Assembly (NCBI GenBank): GCA_003342895.1
Contig: PTFA01000005.1
Location: forward strand, 3,097,988-3,161,987
Length of the DNA stretch: 64,000 nucleotides
Origin: Casuarius casuarius
Taxonomy: Eukaryota; Chordata; Aves; Casuariiformes; Casuariidae
Direction: 5' to 3'
Shown: piece by piece, positions 1 to 14,500 of the stretch
How positions within the stretch are numbered: the stretch's first letter is position 1
Layout of the letters: every line of letters begins with the position of its first letter
Notes under the pieces: generated by a model
The model's input: only the letters and a program-made list of their open reading frames with translations
Told to the model about the DNA's origin: nothing
The model's database searches: none
Position numbers and translations under genes: made by a program

Positions 1-2319
1 ACCTAGATACCAATGTCTTGACATTTGTGAGCATATGGCTATGACACCATGAGTAAGTGAAAGCGGTTTTGTATTAAAACACAACCACCTCCCTTTCCCC
101 TAAGGGCACACATTAAGCATTGCCATACTATTACTATGGTGTTGCAATATTGTTTCCTACACGGTGAAGTATCTATTTGCATTCTCTGCAATGCCACATC
201 TGCCCATCTTCATTACGGGATACATTCTTATAATTTGTATAAACCACCTGTAGTTAGTATCAAGCCAAAAATTCATCAGCTTCTTGGCACAGACAAGTTG
301 TGATCAAACTCCATACGCGTACCTAGCAAAGGTTTACATACCCAGGTAGCAGCAGTTAACTGCGCAAGCAACCTAGTTCTGTTCTACAAAAGAAGTGTGC
401 CTGGACAGACAGTGGATAAAATTTTGCAGAGCACTAAACTGCCCCACACCCTACATAAAATAATGGTTGCAGGTTGCAAAGCCCATTTAGGCTACATTCT
501 TCCTACAACTATTTGCCATATACTGAGCCAACGGATATGAAAGAGGAAATGTACTGTTTAATCAGTGCAGCGAGTTGGACTCTTGAACCTGGGTTTCCAC
601 CTGCAACATTGTCAGGATTTACAGGTACATGGAACAGACTAAAAGTACAGCAGCAGGCACAGGGCTTACCTATAAAACGTGTCCCTCAGAGTGGTAACAT
701 AAGCATATTGATACATAAGCATACTATATATGCACTCAAGCATAAATGGATTTCTTCTTCAGTCCTGGGCCAAAGCAGCAGAGTTCTTTGGTCAAGTTCC
801 CAAGGTTATATGTCCTTAGTTCAGTCCTGCCCTTTCCTTCCCCCTGCCCTGCTTCCATTTATTTTGCACCGCTCCTTATGCCTTCCACTTAACTGCATTT
901 CATCTCTCTGGATTCACCACATGATCCTATTTTAAAACTAGCTTTATCATCTTTTGGTGTTTGGTCCCTTTCTAGTTTCGCTTACATCTGTTTCCTTGTT
1001 CCCATAGTGAGCTGTGCCCTTCTTTGCATATTCGTTTATTTCCGATTTCCTCATTTACTTTACTCCTCCACAAATGTTTGCAAGTTCCTCTTGATATTTT
1101 TAACATGCATCATGGCACTCAAACACAAGAACGTGGTTAGGCCTTGCAATCTCTACAGGCATGATCACCTACACTTTCAGTCTGCATGGTCAATGTCACA
1201 GGGATAAATTATAAACTTATCTCATTGACATCTAATACATGTTTCCATTTATTTTAGCCAAACAGAATTCTGAATTCTAGTGTACTGTCACCACATGACT
1301 AATTATCAGAAAGGAATAAAAGACACTGAAACATTTAATTATTCAAGAAGTTCTCAAGTCAGCTAAAACAGATACTAGGAAATTTATCTACTTCAGATGC
1401 AGGAAGAAGGGAGAATGGGAAGAGAACAAAAAAGTCATGAAGTAGTTTGAATAAATAAAAAAAAAAAGCAAATAAAAGATCAAAATAACTTTTGATGCCC
1501 TACTTCTGGAAAAACTGAAAGGAGAACAACAGCATTTAAAACATAGAACCTGTTACATGTTTTTCAAATCTGACACTTTGTTATGAACGCTCTATATTCA
1601 ACACACAATAATCTTTTACCACCAGAGTCAACTGAATGTTATACTTCACTATCACAAGAATTCCCTTCCTCAATGTCCTTATCTTACTGCAGCTATGAAG
1701 TCTGTTGTAATATTGCTGTTACAGCTGATGCTCCCCCTCTACTCACACTAAATACCAACTGGTGTTAAAGCCTCTGTCCCTTCTAACATTTTTAATATCA
1801 TTCTTTCCCTGTTGACTCCATAACATGACTATGACAGGCCATCCAGAAAGCACAGTCACTCTGAAACTAGAACCAGTTACGTGGTGTTTACTGCTTCTAT
1901 GGACTTATACTGTTTGACAGCCTTTATTTTTATTGTTCAGGTCAGTTTGTCCTAACCACAAGCAGATAATAATTTGTCCAAGATTCCACTTTCCTTATAT
2001 AAAATATTTTGTAATGTTTTACAACTTGAAGAAAATAAAACTAAATAAAACACACTGAAAAAACACTTCCATTAATAGGTAGACTCTAAGAAACAAATCT
2101 ATCTTTGATCAACAATAAATACTGTAATACTAAAATTCTTCTTATCAAGATGCAAAATGTAACCTCTCTCTTCCCTGAGAGGAGGAAACTGGAAATGAAC
2201 TGTGGTTCTGGATCCTAAAAACTTGTCAAAAATACAGCTAAAAAGATCCTCTTTCAATTCTATTATGTTAGTCTTAATAAATAAATAAAAGTCGATTAGC
2301 CCATTGCCACCCTGCTTAC
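1..2319 (-). other. AMN1 intron 4 (partial), no recognisable element
   Basis: AT-rich non-coding sequence between AMN1 exon 4 and the left window edge. I looked for the remaining AMN1 C-terminal repeats on the minus strand and did not find them. The longest open frame on the plus strand (474-935) has no recognisable protein character. Oligo-A runs occur near 1459. Confidence 0.6.
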
Positions 2320-2537
2320 CTGAGTAGATGAAAAGTCCACACTGTGAAGAAATCTGCAGTTCTGTCCTAGTGCCTGCAAGGATGCATCCATAACGCCTGA
2401 ACAGCTGCCTAAGTTCACTATTTGTAGGAACTGGCAGTTGAGCGCAAGAGCAAGAACTCCACTGTCAGTTATATCGCAGCACCTTTTAAAAGACGCTTCA
2501 CGCAGGTAAGGACAGGATAAAGCCAGAGCTATGACAC
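2320..2537 (-). CDS. AMN1: AMN1 coding exon 4 (LRRs)
   Basis: The exon has 218 nt: two bases completing Gly, then 72 codons ending FSSTQ in phase 0. The acceptor is TTCTTTGACAG and the donor is CAG|GTAAGC. It encodes tandem cysteine-containing LRRs ([19 protein letters not shown], then [14 protein letters not shown], then [13 protein letters not shown]). The open frame runs only a few codons into the intron before a stop. Confidence 0.96.
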
Positions 2538-5500
2538 CTGTCAAAGAAATAGACGAGTTAAAGAATTAACTATTTTTTTTTAAACTAACCACCATGCTGA
2601 ATCCAATATGCTATGCTCTGGTCATTGACTGCTCAATTTTCATTTCGTGCCAAGCCAGTAAGGGAAAATCATTTTGTGGCTGGTTTCTTTTAATTCAATG
2701 GCAAGAAAAAAAAATCATAATACCAAACAGACATGGAGACCTGGAAAATGGCACTACTGAAGAATGCCGGAGGTGATAAAGGTTTCTAAGTGCTGAATTT
2801 CCTTCCTTAGTGTAGAGGGATACCTGAGGAAAACTATATACATGAAGTATCATCTCAATGAGTGCACTAAAACAAACAAACGAACAAAAAAAAAAACGAG
2901 CCAATGGCTTGAGATGCCTCTGGAATGCTGGAATTGCGTCATGGTTTTGAAGACCTGGCAGATCCTTCCAAGAATGATGTTCATTCATACAACTGAAGTA
3001 TTTCAGGAATCTGGTCAGTAAGATTATGTAGACAACAGGTCCAACATGATTCATGGAAGCTTGTGAGATCATAAGGGCAAGCCAGGGAAAAATTAGCTAG
3101 TGGATGAGAAATCAAGTGAAGGAATATTATGCTGTGCTAGAAAATGGGCTTGTGAAACTTACAGAAATAGAATATGGAGCAACATCCCGGGACAGTGAGG
3201 ATGAGGGCAGAGGGAGCTACCCCAGAAGAGAAAGAGGACAATAGGATAGGCAGAGACTGGGGAACCAGAGGAAGAGTAAGAAAGGAGAAAAGACAGTAAA
3301 AGAACAGTGGATAATTTTCTAGAGAAAGCAGAATGGAAGGGACAGACATGATAATATCAAAAAAAATACTTTGGCAGCTCTATGTGCATGGAAAGTCCTC
3401 GCCAAGAAGCACCAAGAAGGTGGTCACCAAAGCAAATCTGTAAAATAGAAAGGCATGCAAGGTATAATGAGGCAGGGACCTAAAATGTGGATCTGAATGT
3501 TAAAGAATAGCGAACTGAAACTGTCTAGAGGTAGCTGCTTAGCACAACTTATATAAAACTTGCTTAGCATGAGTAGCTAAATTTGCTGAAGCCTTAGGCC
3601 GCACTTAGATAAAATAATGAACTTTTACTTAGTCCAGTAAGAAAAGGGCCTCAGAGCTGGATCAAGCTAGGAAGATAAGGAAGTTACAAGCAGTCTGCAT
3701 TCCTGCATCTCACACTCCGAAAGGGAGGGTGTCTGCAGGAATGCGTCTCGCACTCCGAAAGGGAGGGTGTCAAGGCTTTGAAATAAGACCAGTGCAGGGC
3801 ATTAGGACCTTGAGGGACAAAGCCTTAGCTCACTGCTGGGGCAGTGTTAATTGTTATGATTTAGAATCACCTCCTCCTCCTCAGGACCTTGACACACAAC
3901 AGTAAGACTCAACAAAAACAGAGGTACAATCGTCATCAGAGACAGCAAAAAACAAGGAGAAAAACAGCTTACCTCAGAATGACGATGAGACCCAATGAGG
4001 AGCAGGAGACNCCAGACCAAAAAATTACTATTGGTCTAACTACCGCGTGAGGGGTGGGAAATGCAAGTTGAAAAAACTATAATTGCCAGGATTTGTTTAT
4101 GTTAGGGTCCTCTTTGGAGGCACCCAGCTCGAGCTGTAATTACTGCACGCACGTCATTAATATTTAATTATTTAACTTGTTTTGATTTGGCTCTGAAATT
4201 TTCTGCGGGAACCTAGGGTCGAGCCCTGTTATGGTGGCCGACAAGCCTAACTTCCATAACACTGAAGCAGAAGACAACTCCAAAGGGAGAAACCTGCTGG
4301 TCAAGCTGAGATGAATGAGACTACAAAATCCTTACTGGGACAAATCAAGGATAACTATGCTGGATTAGTGGCGGACACAGAAAAAAGCACTGGTTCAGGG
4401 AAACTGAAGTGATATTTTGCTGGCTCCTGAAGGAATATGCCTGCTGTCGGGCCTGGAATGTTTGAACACCGGGACACGTTCATCTGAAAAGCAATCTTCC
4501 TTAAAAACAGACTCTGCCCAAGTGACTAGGCAAAGAGCATCTGGAAAGGGTCAGCCAAAAAAAAAAAAAAAAAAAGAAAAGCTTTACACTGTAAAATTAA
4601 TGCAATAACTTCTTCCAATCCTCTCCATTTTCACCAGGCTTTCATACACACAGTCATTCATTTCAGGTAAACAAGGTTTAGTAGCGTATATGAGAGTATC
4701 AACAGACAGGAAGACAAAATCAGAATTAAGTTTGGTAATAAAAATATTCAGTGTGGCACTACAATTAGTAAGAAGACTATACCTAACCAGCAAGGGATGA
4801 AGGTGCGGTTAGTGTCAGAGAGCAGCAAGAGAAGAGCTTCCACAAGAGAAGGTGAGCCAGGGGCCTAGGGTGGCCACACTGCGGGCCAGGCAGTAGCCTC
4901 ACTGACCTGGCACAGTCCCACAGCACCCGAACTAGGCAAGCTGAGCAGACTGGTGCTAGCACCACAATGGACCACAATGGTCCAGTGATCACCGGGCAAA
5001 AGCAAGGCAACATGCAAGGTCCAAGGTCAATCCAAACAAAACAAAACATCTCAGAAGTAGGAGTGGGATTCCTACTCCCACAAGGAGTGGGAGATACGTC
5101 TATGACGTAGCTCAGGCCAGGCCAGGCCTAACAGCCCAGGCCTGAGCTTAAACAGAGCTCCTGAGTCCATGGGCAGGAGCTGTGGGTTGTGGGTCCCAGG
5201 TGAGGCTGATCAGGGCCATTAAGATCTATTGGTGCCCTCAGAGCCCTGACAATTAGTAACAACTGAAATATTTGCACAGAAGTGTCAGGAGGTAGCCAAT
5301 AAACTAAGAGAACATGAACTACAGATGTAAGTTGTGAAAGGAATTTATTGCAGGGATTAAGGAAATATGATGATTCCAACAGTACAGAATATTACATCGC
5401 TTTCTGGAAAGATAGAAATAAAAATTTGAATATAGTAAAACATGTTACTGTGTAAGAACTGCAAAGAATACTTGCTTGGGTCAAAACCACTTTGGAAAGA

Positions 5501-8500
5501 ATGGCAGAAAAGACAGTACTGGGAAATTAATTTAGATGGAGCAATAAATACTACTGGATACTGTATTACAGGAGAATAAATGTCCCACAAGCAACCTACA
5601 GAGTAAGTGTTTATTAGTAATGATAGGGCTCAGATATTCCTAGCTGTGTAGCCAACAGTTCCACACCCCCCCCCCCCCAGAAGAAGCTGTTACTGAGTTA
5701 GTAAGAGGTAACACCAATTTAAACTGTTTTTTTCCCCTTCTGGTTTTGTGTGTGTATGTAATTCAGATGCGTGATTAAGAATTGACTCAGCTTAAATTAA
5801 AAGTAAAGGCTTTGTAACGTAGATTCTCAGTGTAAAAGGGGCTCAGCAGGAAAGTTAGTGAAGTTGGATTGGCAAGTAGGAACTTGCCAATAAAGAAAAA
5901 CTAGACTTTCCATTTTTACTTGCAAAGTAATCAGGAATCTCTATCCAAATAGAGGAAAAATATACACAAAGAACTCTCGGCTTAGCTGGCTCCTTATGAA
6001 CCTGATATTAGAAATCAATGGACAGATGAAGGCATAGAGGGAAGACCATTGCAATCTATGTCTTAGGAGTGAAAAAGCGTAAGGATGAGGTGAAATTTTC
6101 CAGAAATCAATTAGCAAAAGGTTAATCAAATACATAACTAAAGAAGTATATCACTATGCAGTGGTAACAACAACAAAAAAAAGATACACACCAAGGCTGA
6201 TCTAAAATAAAGTATATAATAACTCAAAACTACATTAACATTTTGCCTCAGTTTTCAATCAGGATGAGTTAATGATGGAGTGAAGGAGTAAGTGTAATGA
6301 AAAGACACAACAAAACTTAAATGGGAAATAAAACTCAGTAAGCTTAATGCTCTTAAGCCAATAGCTCCTGATACAACTTTAGAACAGATTTTATGACTAA
6401 TACCTGAAATCACAAGTCCTAAAGCAACGAAGTCTTTCAAGTCAGGAGATGCTTGCAGAATAACAAATATATTTAAATAACAGAGAAGAAAAAAAATGAT
6501 CTAGGAAACCCCAAGCCAGGAACTTGAGCCCCAGTGGTACTGACAAGGCTCTGGAACCAATTTTGAGCAAGGAATAACTAAGAAGATGAAGCAGAAAATA
6601 TGATCAAGTGTACCAGTTTTACCAGAAACCTAACATGAGAGTAACTTGATAGCTCTCTTTCGTAAGATAATCAGTGCTCAACGTTTATAATTGACAATTA
6701 AAAGTCGCTTCAACAATATGTCAGTGTGGCATTGGGGATTTTTTTAAACAATATTTACCCTACATATTTTTGCAATTTACTCCAATCTTACAAGAAAAAT
6801 AAAACAAAATAAGATCCCAGTTATCTGTGCACAGATAGCATACCTTCTGAAGTGATTCCCAATCTGTTTTCTTTGCAAGAATTTAAGTTGATTTTTTTCA
6901 ATTGCTTGCAGTTATAAAGCTGTAACAATGCATTATCTGAAATATCACAGTCTCGGAGGTCTAGAGACTCAACAGCAGGGTGCAATACCTGTAATGAAAA
7001 CCTAGTATTTCAGTCAACACTGCTATGTCATGAAACATGCATATTTTAATCTGAAATAGTTCTTATATTAGACATCACATAGAACTTAAAAATATTCACT
7101 AAAGGATGGAGTCACCACACCTGGCAACTAAAATCTCTAAAGCTAATATGCTATATTTGTGGAAACAGTTCATCTCCTACAGCGTAAATGTTGTTCAGTT
7201 TCTGTGATCACATCTAGAATAGAAGCACATTAACACTACAGCATACTGATATACTACCTTGATAAAGCATTCCTAGTTTGGATGCAATTATAATTGCAAA
7301 GCTGTACTTTGTAACCTCTCAGTAAAAATCAGCTATTACCAGCGTCACCAATTTAGTCAGTGGAAATACTACTCTGGTGGTGCAGTTAACACTGGTGTTT
7401 CTGCCAGTTTACCGAGGCTCATACCTTCAAACCTACTAGCACAACTATGATGGCAGAAGTCTGAAGTGTAAATACTGACTATGTTTGGTCAAAACTTAAA
7501 TATGCTTAACAGATACAGGTAAGATCTGAAAAACATTTTACCCCAGAGTATTTTTCTCACCTACACACCAAACACAGGCGATCTTTCTCTCATGAGCAAG
7601 CAATCTCATTATCATACCATGAAGAGGCGTCCAATCCTCATTAAATAGGCACTTTCACTCCCATAAGACCATCACTTGGAGTTCTTGTGTAATCTTCCCC
7701 AAGAAGGCTTTTATGAAATTAAGAGCCAAAGCAATGGAAAGCCAAACACCTTACCTCTAATTTCAGTTTTAAGGACTCTTGCTACTTTTGATAAAAAACA
7801 CTTACAGGCCCCTCTCTCCAGTCCAAGTGTCATTGCTTGAAAATGATCACATATCTTTGCTGACTTGCCCTTCAGACCAACAGGCCAAACATCAGACCAA
7901 ACGTTGGAGCAGGTTATCATATCACCCAAATATCTCTCTTCAGCCTGTCATTCCCTCCCTTACCTCACACAGGTAACTGTTTATGGTAAATTTCCATACA
8001 CAAGCAAAGATGACAGCATGGTTGAGAGGCTTGTTAAAAGCCTATTCCTTTTTCCGGTTCACCACTCTAAACAGTTACAACACAGATGTTAGAGGATATT
8101 GTTCTTCTGTTATGCAAATATACAAGATGCTAAAATCTTTACTGATAGAGACAAATAAGCCTTCTGAAAAAAAGCAACAACTTCTAGTAGATTATAATTG
8201 CAATCTTTTGGCAAAATGAGTGATATGTCACATACCATTTGGGGGAAAAAAAGCTGTCAAAGCTAAAAGCCTCAAACACGTCCCTTTATCCCATAAAACC
8301 ACTGATATATCCCATATTATACTTGTGAGCAATGTTCAAAAGAATAACATCCAAGTCTTATTTCATTGATACTTCTGAATTCATATCTAAGAAAATAATA
8401 CATCCAAAACCAAAGATGACCTACTTGAAGCCAAAGTGATCATCTAAACTTACTGAAGATGTTTTCCCTGACTGCTGGCTTTCTTTCACAACTGCTGATT

Positions 8501-11500
8501 GCTTAGGGCACAACAAAAGTGAGCAAGCTGCCAATTTTGAAGCCACATGAGAAACTTTAGGAGAAATTAGGACTGCAAAAAGGAGTGGGGGCACAGCTTT
8601 AGATGCAAGGAAATCGACATGACAAGCAACAGTACTATAAGAGTACTGGCCATTTAGTGTAATTTGAGCATTAAGCTTCCCTAGCCAATGATTTTTCAAT
8701 GACTAAATTATTACTTAAAGGTTTGTTTTCTGTCACCCTTCAGAGATTCATATTCACCAAATACTTATATAAAACTCTAATGTCTCAAAGAAGGTGGAAT
8801 TTAAGTTAGAATAAGGATTGTTTGTATGCAGAGTACAAGAGATGAAAGTACACGTTTATAGCATGTGCACAAATGCTGAAAGGCTTTATAGATCTTTATG
8901 GTAAAAGTGACTTTGTATAAGGAGTTTAGCATACATGTCATGAAGGGTTACTATTGGCAAAAAGCATAGTAAAGAAAAAAATGGATGGTAACACAAATCT
9001 GGGCAAGAAAAGGGAGGTAAGAGATGAAATGGAAGCTTATGCATAGGAGCTGATGAACAGTATTTTGACTGCAAGAAATTTAAACTTCATGCTAAAGGTG
9101 GGAAAACAGCAAGGAAAGTATGTGCACAAAAGCCAATGAGATAGCATAGCATAAAAAACTGGGATGAAAATAGATACAGAAGTAATACTGTGGAAACTGT
9201 GAAAGACAAAGACAGGACAGACGCAGTAATAAAGACAAAAAAATCCATTATCTATATGGAAGACAAATGGAGATGTATTGCAAATGTGGAGTATGTGGAA
9301 TACTTGAGTTATACATGATGTGAGCAAGGAATAATGAGAAGAGCTAAACAACATATGCCATTTCTGCTACTCTGACCAACAAGAAGAATACCAGCAAAAT
9401 GAAAGAACAGGAAAGCTGAAGAGTGAAATGGTGTGGAGAAATGTATTCAAAATCTAAAAGGTGACTATCAGTTAAAAAAATGCAAATGAGAAAGCCAAAA
9501 ACTCTTAGCACCAAAATTTAAGATATNATATGCTCAACAAAAGTGATGATGGCTAAGGACAGAATTGCAGAAAGTGTGAAGAAAACAGAGAAAGGAAAAA
9601 CACACAAGAAAGAATAAAAGCAGAATATCTACGTATTAGCTGGAAAACAGGCTCCAAGAGAAGGCACTGATCAACTGTTGAATGAACACAAGGAAAGATG
9701 AGATTTGTAGAGAGCTCAAGGAAAAGCTTATAACTTAAACTCTAGTTTCTTTCCAGACTAAAAGTAATCTAACCTAACAGTCTAACTTAATAGTTTTTGT
9801 GTGTTTGTACATACACAATCACATGTTTTTGTTTATATAGAGTTCTCAAGATGTTTAGGAAGGCTTACTATTGCAAAAATAGCTAAAAAACAAATTGTGT
9901 CAACTCAAACTTGTCAAAATAAGATAAATGAACACAACAATTCTGATTTTTACATGAACACTTATTTTCACATTTAAAAAAAAATGGCGCATACTGAAGA
10001 TAAAGTTTTCCACAATAATGCTAGAGGCAGAATCAGAAGTAACTTCACTATTATGACTCTGAGAAACTGGTACTGTTTGCCTGTTACGAGTTATAGATCA
10101 AAGCAGGAATGAACAGGGAGTCATTCATTTCCCCTGTTCCACCAAGGCCAACCTTAGCTTTCCTCAATTCTCATGCCTCCCTTGAGACTAAACGAGATAA
10201 CAGGAGACAGATTCCAAAGTAGTTGTGCCCCTCAATTTTCAGCTGAAGAGTCATTAAACCAGTTTCATTCTGAAATACTGACAGCCATCAGTGAGCAAGG
10301 AGGATGAGAGAATTTGGATTGATCAGTTTCTAGCCCTAGCATCATCATATTTAAAAGATCAAAATTTAAATAAACTGTACTGAGATCATGTATTTAAGGT
10401 CCATAGAGCATAACAGAAAGCTAACAAGTTTCTAAAAGCTTTCCATTATCCACCAGTTCTTGAAACATACTATTCTTCTGTCACCATCAGAGAAAACAGA
10501 AGCATTTCTAGGGGTGCAGTCTGCTGTTATTGCTGGAAGTCAGCTTCTCTGTCACCAGCACCGAATAAAGAAACAAATTTCCACAGTGCAGAAAGGATTT
10601 TTTTAGAAGCATTTGAAAACAACAAAAAAATCAACAGTCCATCCAGACACCACCTGGATATTAAATATCTCCAATAATAATATGAAATTATTTCATATAA
10701 TTTATATTTATACTACAAATTATAATTAATGTGATTAAATATAAATTATAAAATAATAATAAAAATAACAAATAAAACCAATTCCAAATACCATTACTAT
10801 AGCCATAGTTCTGCAGTATACTGTTTATTGTGTGTCAGACAAGTTACCAGAAACTGATAATGTAACCTGTAGCACAATCTGATATTGCCTTAGCCCCTTA
10901 CAAATTGCACAATATCTTACACTCAGGAACAGAGACTGGTCTGCAATAGTTCAGTTTCCCAGACTGAATATGTCAGCTGATTAAATAGAAGTCAATTATC
11001 ATTGACTGGAGTATATTTTTAATTTACTTGTCACTAAAAGCACAGTCTTATTATTTCTAATACAAGACTTCATATTATGGAGCTTAGAAATACATAAAAG
11101 AATAAACTGTAAAGATGTGGACAGTGTAAGCAGCCCTGAATTTATCTGTTGACTCATACACAGAGTTTCAGTTTAGCTCATCTTTGTGTATTAAACTAGC
11201 AGAGAGAGAGTAGTTCTGAATTAGTTCTTACCTCACTGATATTTGAATCGGTTATTTGCCCTTGTCTACTCATTAATTTAATCAGTTTATCCTTTATGTT
11301 GGGTGGCAATGACTTAATATCTGCAGTGTATCTGGAAAGGTTCTTTGTCAAACATTGAAGGCACCTGAAATAAAGGAAAGTTACAGAACAGTCAAAAAAA
11401 GGCATTACATAGTAGAACCAGAACAATCAACCCATAAGAAGATGTCATCTTCTGCATCACTGGAATCACTGGCTCCAAACCTTATCAGTTCCAGCTGTTC

Positions 11501-14500
11501 CATGCTACCACCAGGCTTAGTTATTACCCTTTCAGGTCAAGCAACTGATCTTTTGTGCACACATTACCCCATCAACTGTAGGCAAAAAGTCAGTCACATT
11601 CACTCTGATCACCAATCCAGCTCACCAAAACAACTTTGCTTGTGGTTCATTTGTGAGTGTAAGAGGAGCCCTTTCACCAGCTGTCTCCAGTTGGTAGACA
11701 GCAAAAATCTTCAGTTAGGACAGCTGGTTCCAGAGAAGGGACACTTTTCTTTCACGTCAGTTAAGCAAAAACGTTAAGGAGATGTTTTCAGATGAAATAT
11801 TTTGTTTACAGTCTAGTCTGTAATACTCTCTTAATATGAAAGGTTCTATATAACCTTGTGCTTAAAACTAGATCTGACAGCAGAGGACTGGCATCTGAGA
11901 GAGAAATTTTTCAGCCTCTTAGTGGGGTCCAGTGAATCACAGATCAGTAAGCCTGTGGTCACACCAAGCAAATCAGGTAAAGAATAGAAGTAGTGAACAC
12001 ATGGAAAATACAACATATTGGGGGAAAGCAAACACACTTTGTAAAGGGAATTGACAAAGTCTGAACAACACAGCTCAAATTAATATGATCTATTTGGATT
12101 TCTACAAGGCATTCAGCAAGACCCATCAACAATAGTTGCTGAAGAAACCCTCCCCTGGGATGAGAAAGAAGGTCTTACACAGAGAAATAGCTGGTGGAAA
12201 CCCTATTGCAACCAGCAATACTAGTTGGTTTGACTCAGTGCAGCCATTCTTGCTTTTAATACTAATATTTTAGGCTCCTCCCTCCCCCATTATGCTTATT
12301 CCTCAGAATGATTGATCAAACTGAAGGAAACAGCCTGGTTATCATACTGGGCTACAGATCTTGAACCAACAATAATGTCAACATACACTGTTTCACCTGC
12401 TTTTTCTATGCATCATAAACATCTTGCTCTCTGGGCACCTTTTGTCTCCAAAGTCAGAACTGCTTCCCAGTTTTGAGATATTTGTTCACTTTTCCAGATA
12501 CTCAAACTTGTTTTACTCAAAATTCCCATCTCGAGATCCTGCTGCATGAGAAATCCCAAACAAATCTCAAACACAGGACTTTAGTCAAGCAGCTCAGTAA
12601 AACTGAGCACTATAGAGGGACAGTAATCACTCAGTCCTATCTTTTTAAATTCCTAAGGTGCTTTAATGTATCATAGGATACAGAAAATGTTAATGCCCCT
12701 ACCTCTACAATTTTAAGTTACAGTCATAGGCTCATTGAAACACCAGAGGCAACTACTGGACAAGCTTCTATACAAGCTTCTAAGCGTCTTGAGTGTACTG
12801 ACCTTCAGAACAATCACCACCCATTCATACACTGAAGGACAACTGCTCGTCCTTAAAGAAGGAATTGCAACTTCTGTGAGCAGATTTTATTATCAAAACC
12901 CAAAGTCCCTATGTAAGCAACAAACATAAATCAGGGTGAATCTAACCAACATCCAGAGGTAACTGAAAAGATAGTATTTTTGTCTTCTACAAAATGCCAA
13001 GACTTTAAAAAGTACTACAGCATAACCAAGCTAAAATTGAGGCAGTTGAAATGGGGGAGGAAAGATACCTCCCACCCCTGTTGCTTAGAAACCTAACATG
13101 TGAGTCCATATAAGCAGTGGTGTGCCTCTGGAGGTTCTGTTGGCTACAGGTCATAGCTGCCTGAATTATACTTCCAACGTATAAATAATAAACATCCTTA
13201 TCCCAACCTTTCTTTTTAAATCCAGTCCAAAATTTTGAAAGAAAACATTACAGTCCTACAAAATATTTTGCTTTTGTATAATCAGCATTTTTTCATGAAC
13301 CCACCTTCAGAGCTGCTACTGTAACCACACAGTAACTCCCTCTACTGTAGTTGGCACTTACGCTTTTGCATGATCTAGATACATACAGAAGCAATTAAGA
13401 CTGGTAAATAAACAGTATACAAAAACATTACTCAAATGTATTCACCTGGCAGACAGACTAACAAACAGTCTACCTTACTGAAAGAAATTATCAATCCTGT
13501 TATTCAAGGGCAGGGAAAACGAAATAATACTTTACTCCTGTAATGACCTGACAAAAAGATCATTTCTTCTCCCCAAATTCCCAACTGATTTCTCCCCAGT
13601 TCATATATCAGACTTGCTACACCACCTGTTTGTATTTCAGACCTGTCTATGAAGTGTCAAATGGCATATTCAAGTGTTCCAAAAATGTCAAGGGTATAGA
13701 GTAGAAGAGGCCTATAACCTTTAACCTACAGGGCCGATATATATATTTCTAATATATATTACAGAGACTAGACCTGTGTAAGTAATTATGCTAAAATAGC
13801 CTAACTTACACCAAAGTACAGCTTACACTAAGTTATATCACATGAAATAGAATAGCAGGCAGATGTTAGAAGTGGGACATGTCAGAAGAAATGAACCAGA
13901 AGAGCGGATACTAAAATAAGCTTAACGGCAAATAACAAAATAGATATACCTTCCTGCATCCTTTAGGATTGGTTAATTTATATTTGCAGCAAGACCATAA
14001 AAGGGAGCTCTCCTCTGAAACTGAAGCTCTCTTTCTGTCCTCAGTTTTTGTTCATGCAGAAGTACCCGTTTGCAGGTGTGCTGATTTCTTCCTTAACACC
14101 TTAGTTTTCAAAAGCACTGACAGGCTAGGTTAGCCTTAGTCTGTAACAGGCTGGCCACCTGTTAATGATGTCAGTAACACAGGAGCTACCAATGACATAC
14201 TGAACAATCAAACCTTAGCAATATCTAACTACATTCACTCATTGTGACTTACACATACAGACACTTCTTTACCACGTAGTTACAATCTCAGTTAAAACAT
14301 CTTTAAATTTGTTCGTTCACTTGTGTTGCTCTGAGTGTCTCATCTTTGGAGGCCAAAACTCTCTTGGTTCTCAGCTCACCTCCAGCATTAACAAGTCAGC
14401 TTAAAACACCTGCCAGGGCTCTGACAGATTTTAACAGCAGCCTCCTAAAAGCATGACAGCTAAAGCTGTTACCTGCCTCAGCTATCTTTGCCACCACTCC

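Larger units (their letters stand above)
2538..6843 (-). other. AMN1 intron 3
   Basis: A 4.3-kb intron holding an LTR-like element (about 3.5-4.26 kb), a 19-A tract (4557-4575), a CG-rich segment with hairpins (4.8-5.2 kb) and a 13-C run at 5666-5678. The remainder is unassigned AT-rich sequence. Confidence 0.85.

Noticed and set aside
474..935. 153-codon open frame on the plus strand
   Set aside because: It lies in an AMN1 intron, has no motif, and its Leu/Ser/Pro-rich composition is not typical of a conserved protein.
2281..2319. AMN1 frame continuing past exon 4 (ending VSRVAMG)
   Set aside because: A GTAAGC donor follows CAG exactly where the family sequence diverges, so these codons are intronic.
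11355..11777. 140-codon plus-strand frame overlapping AMN1 exon 2
   Set aside because: It is antisense to a verified exon boundary and intron, with no recognisable protein similarity.
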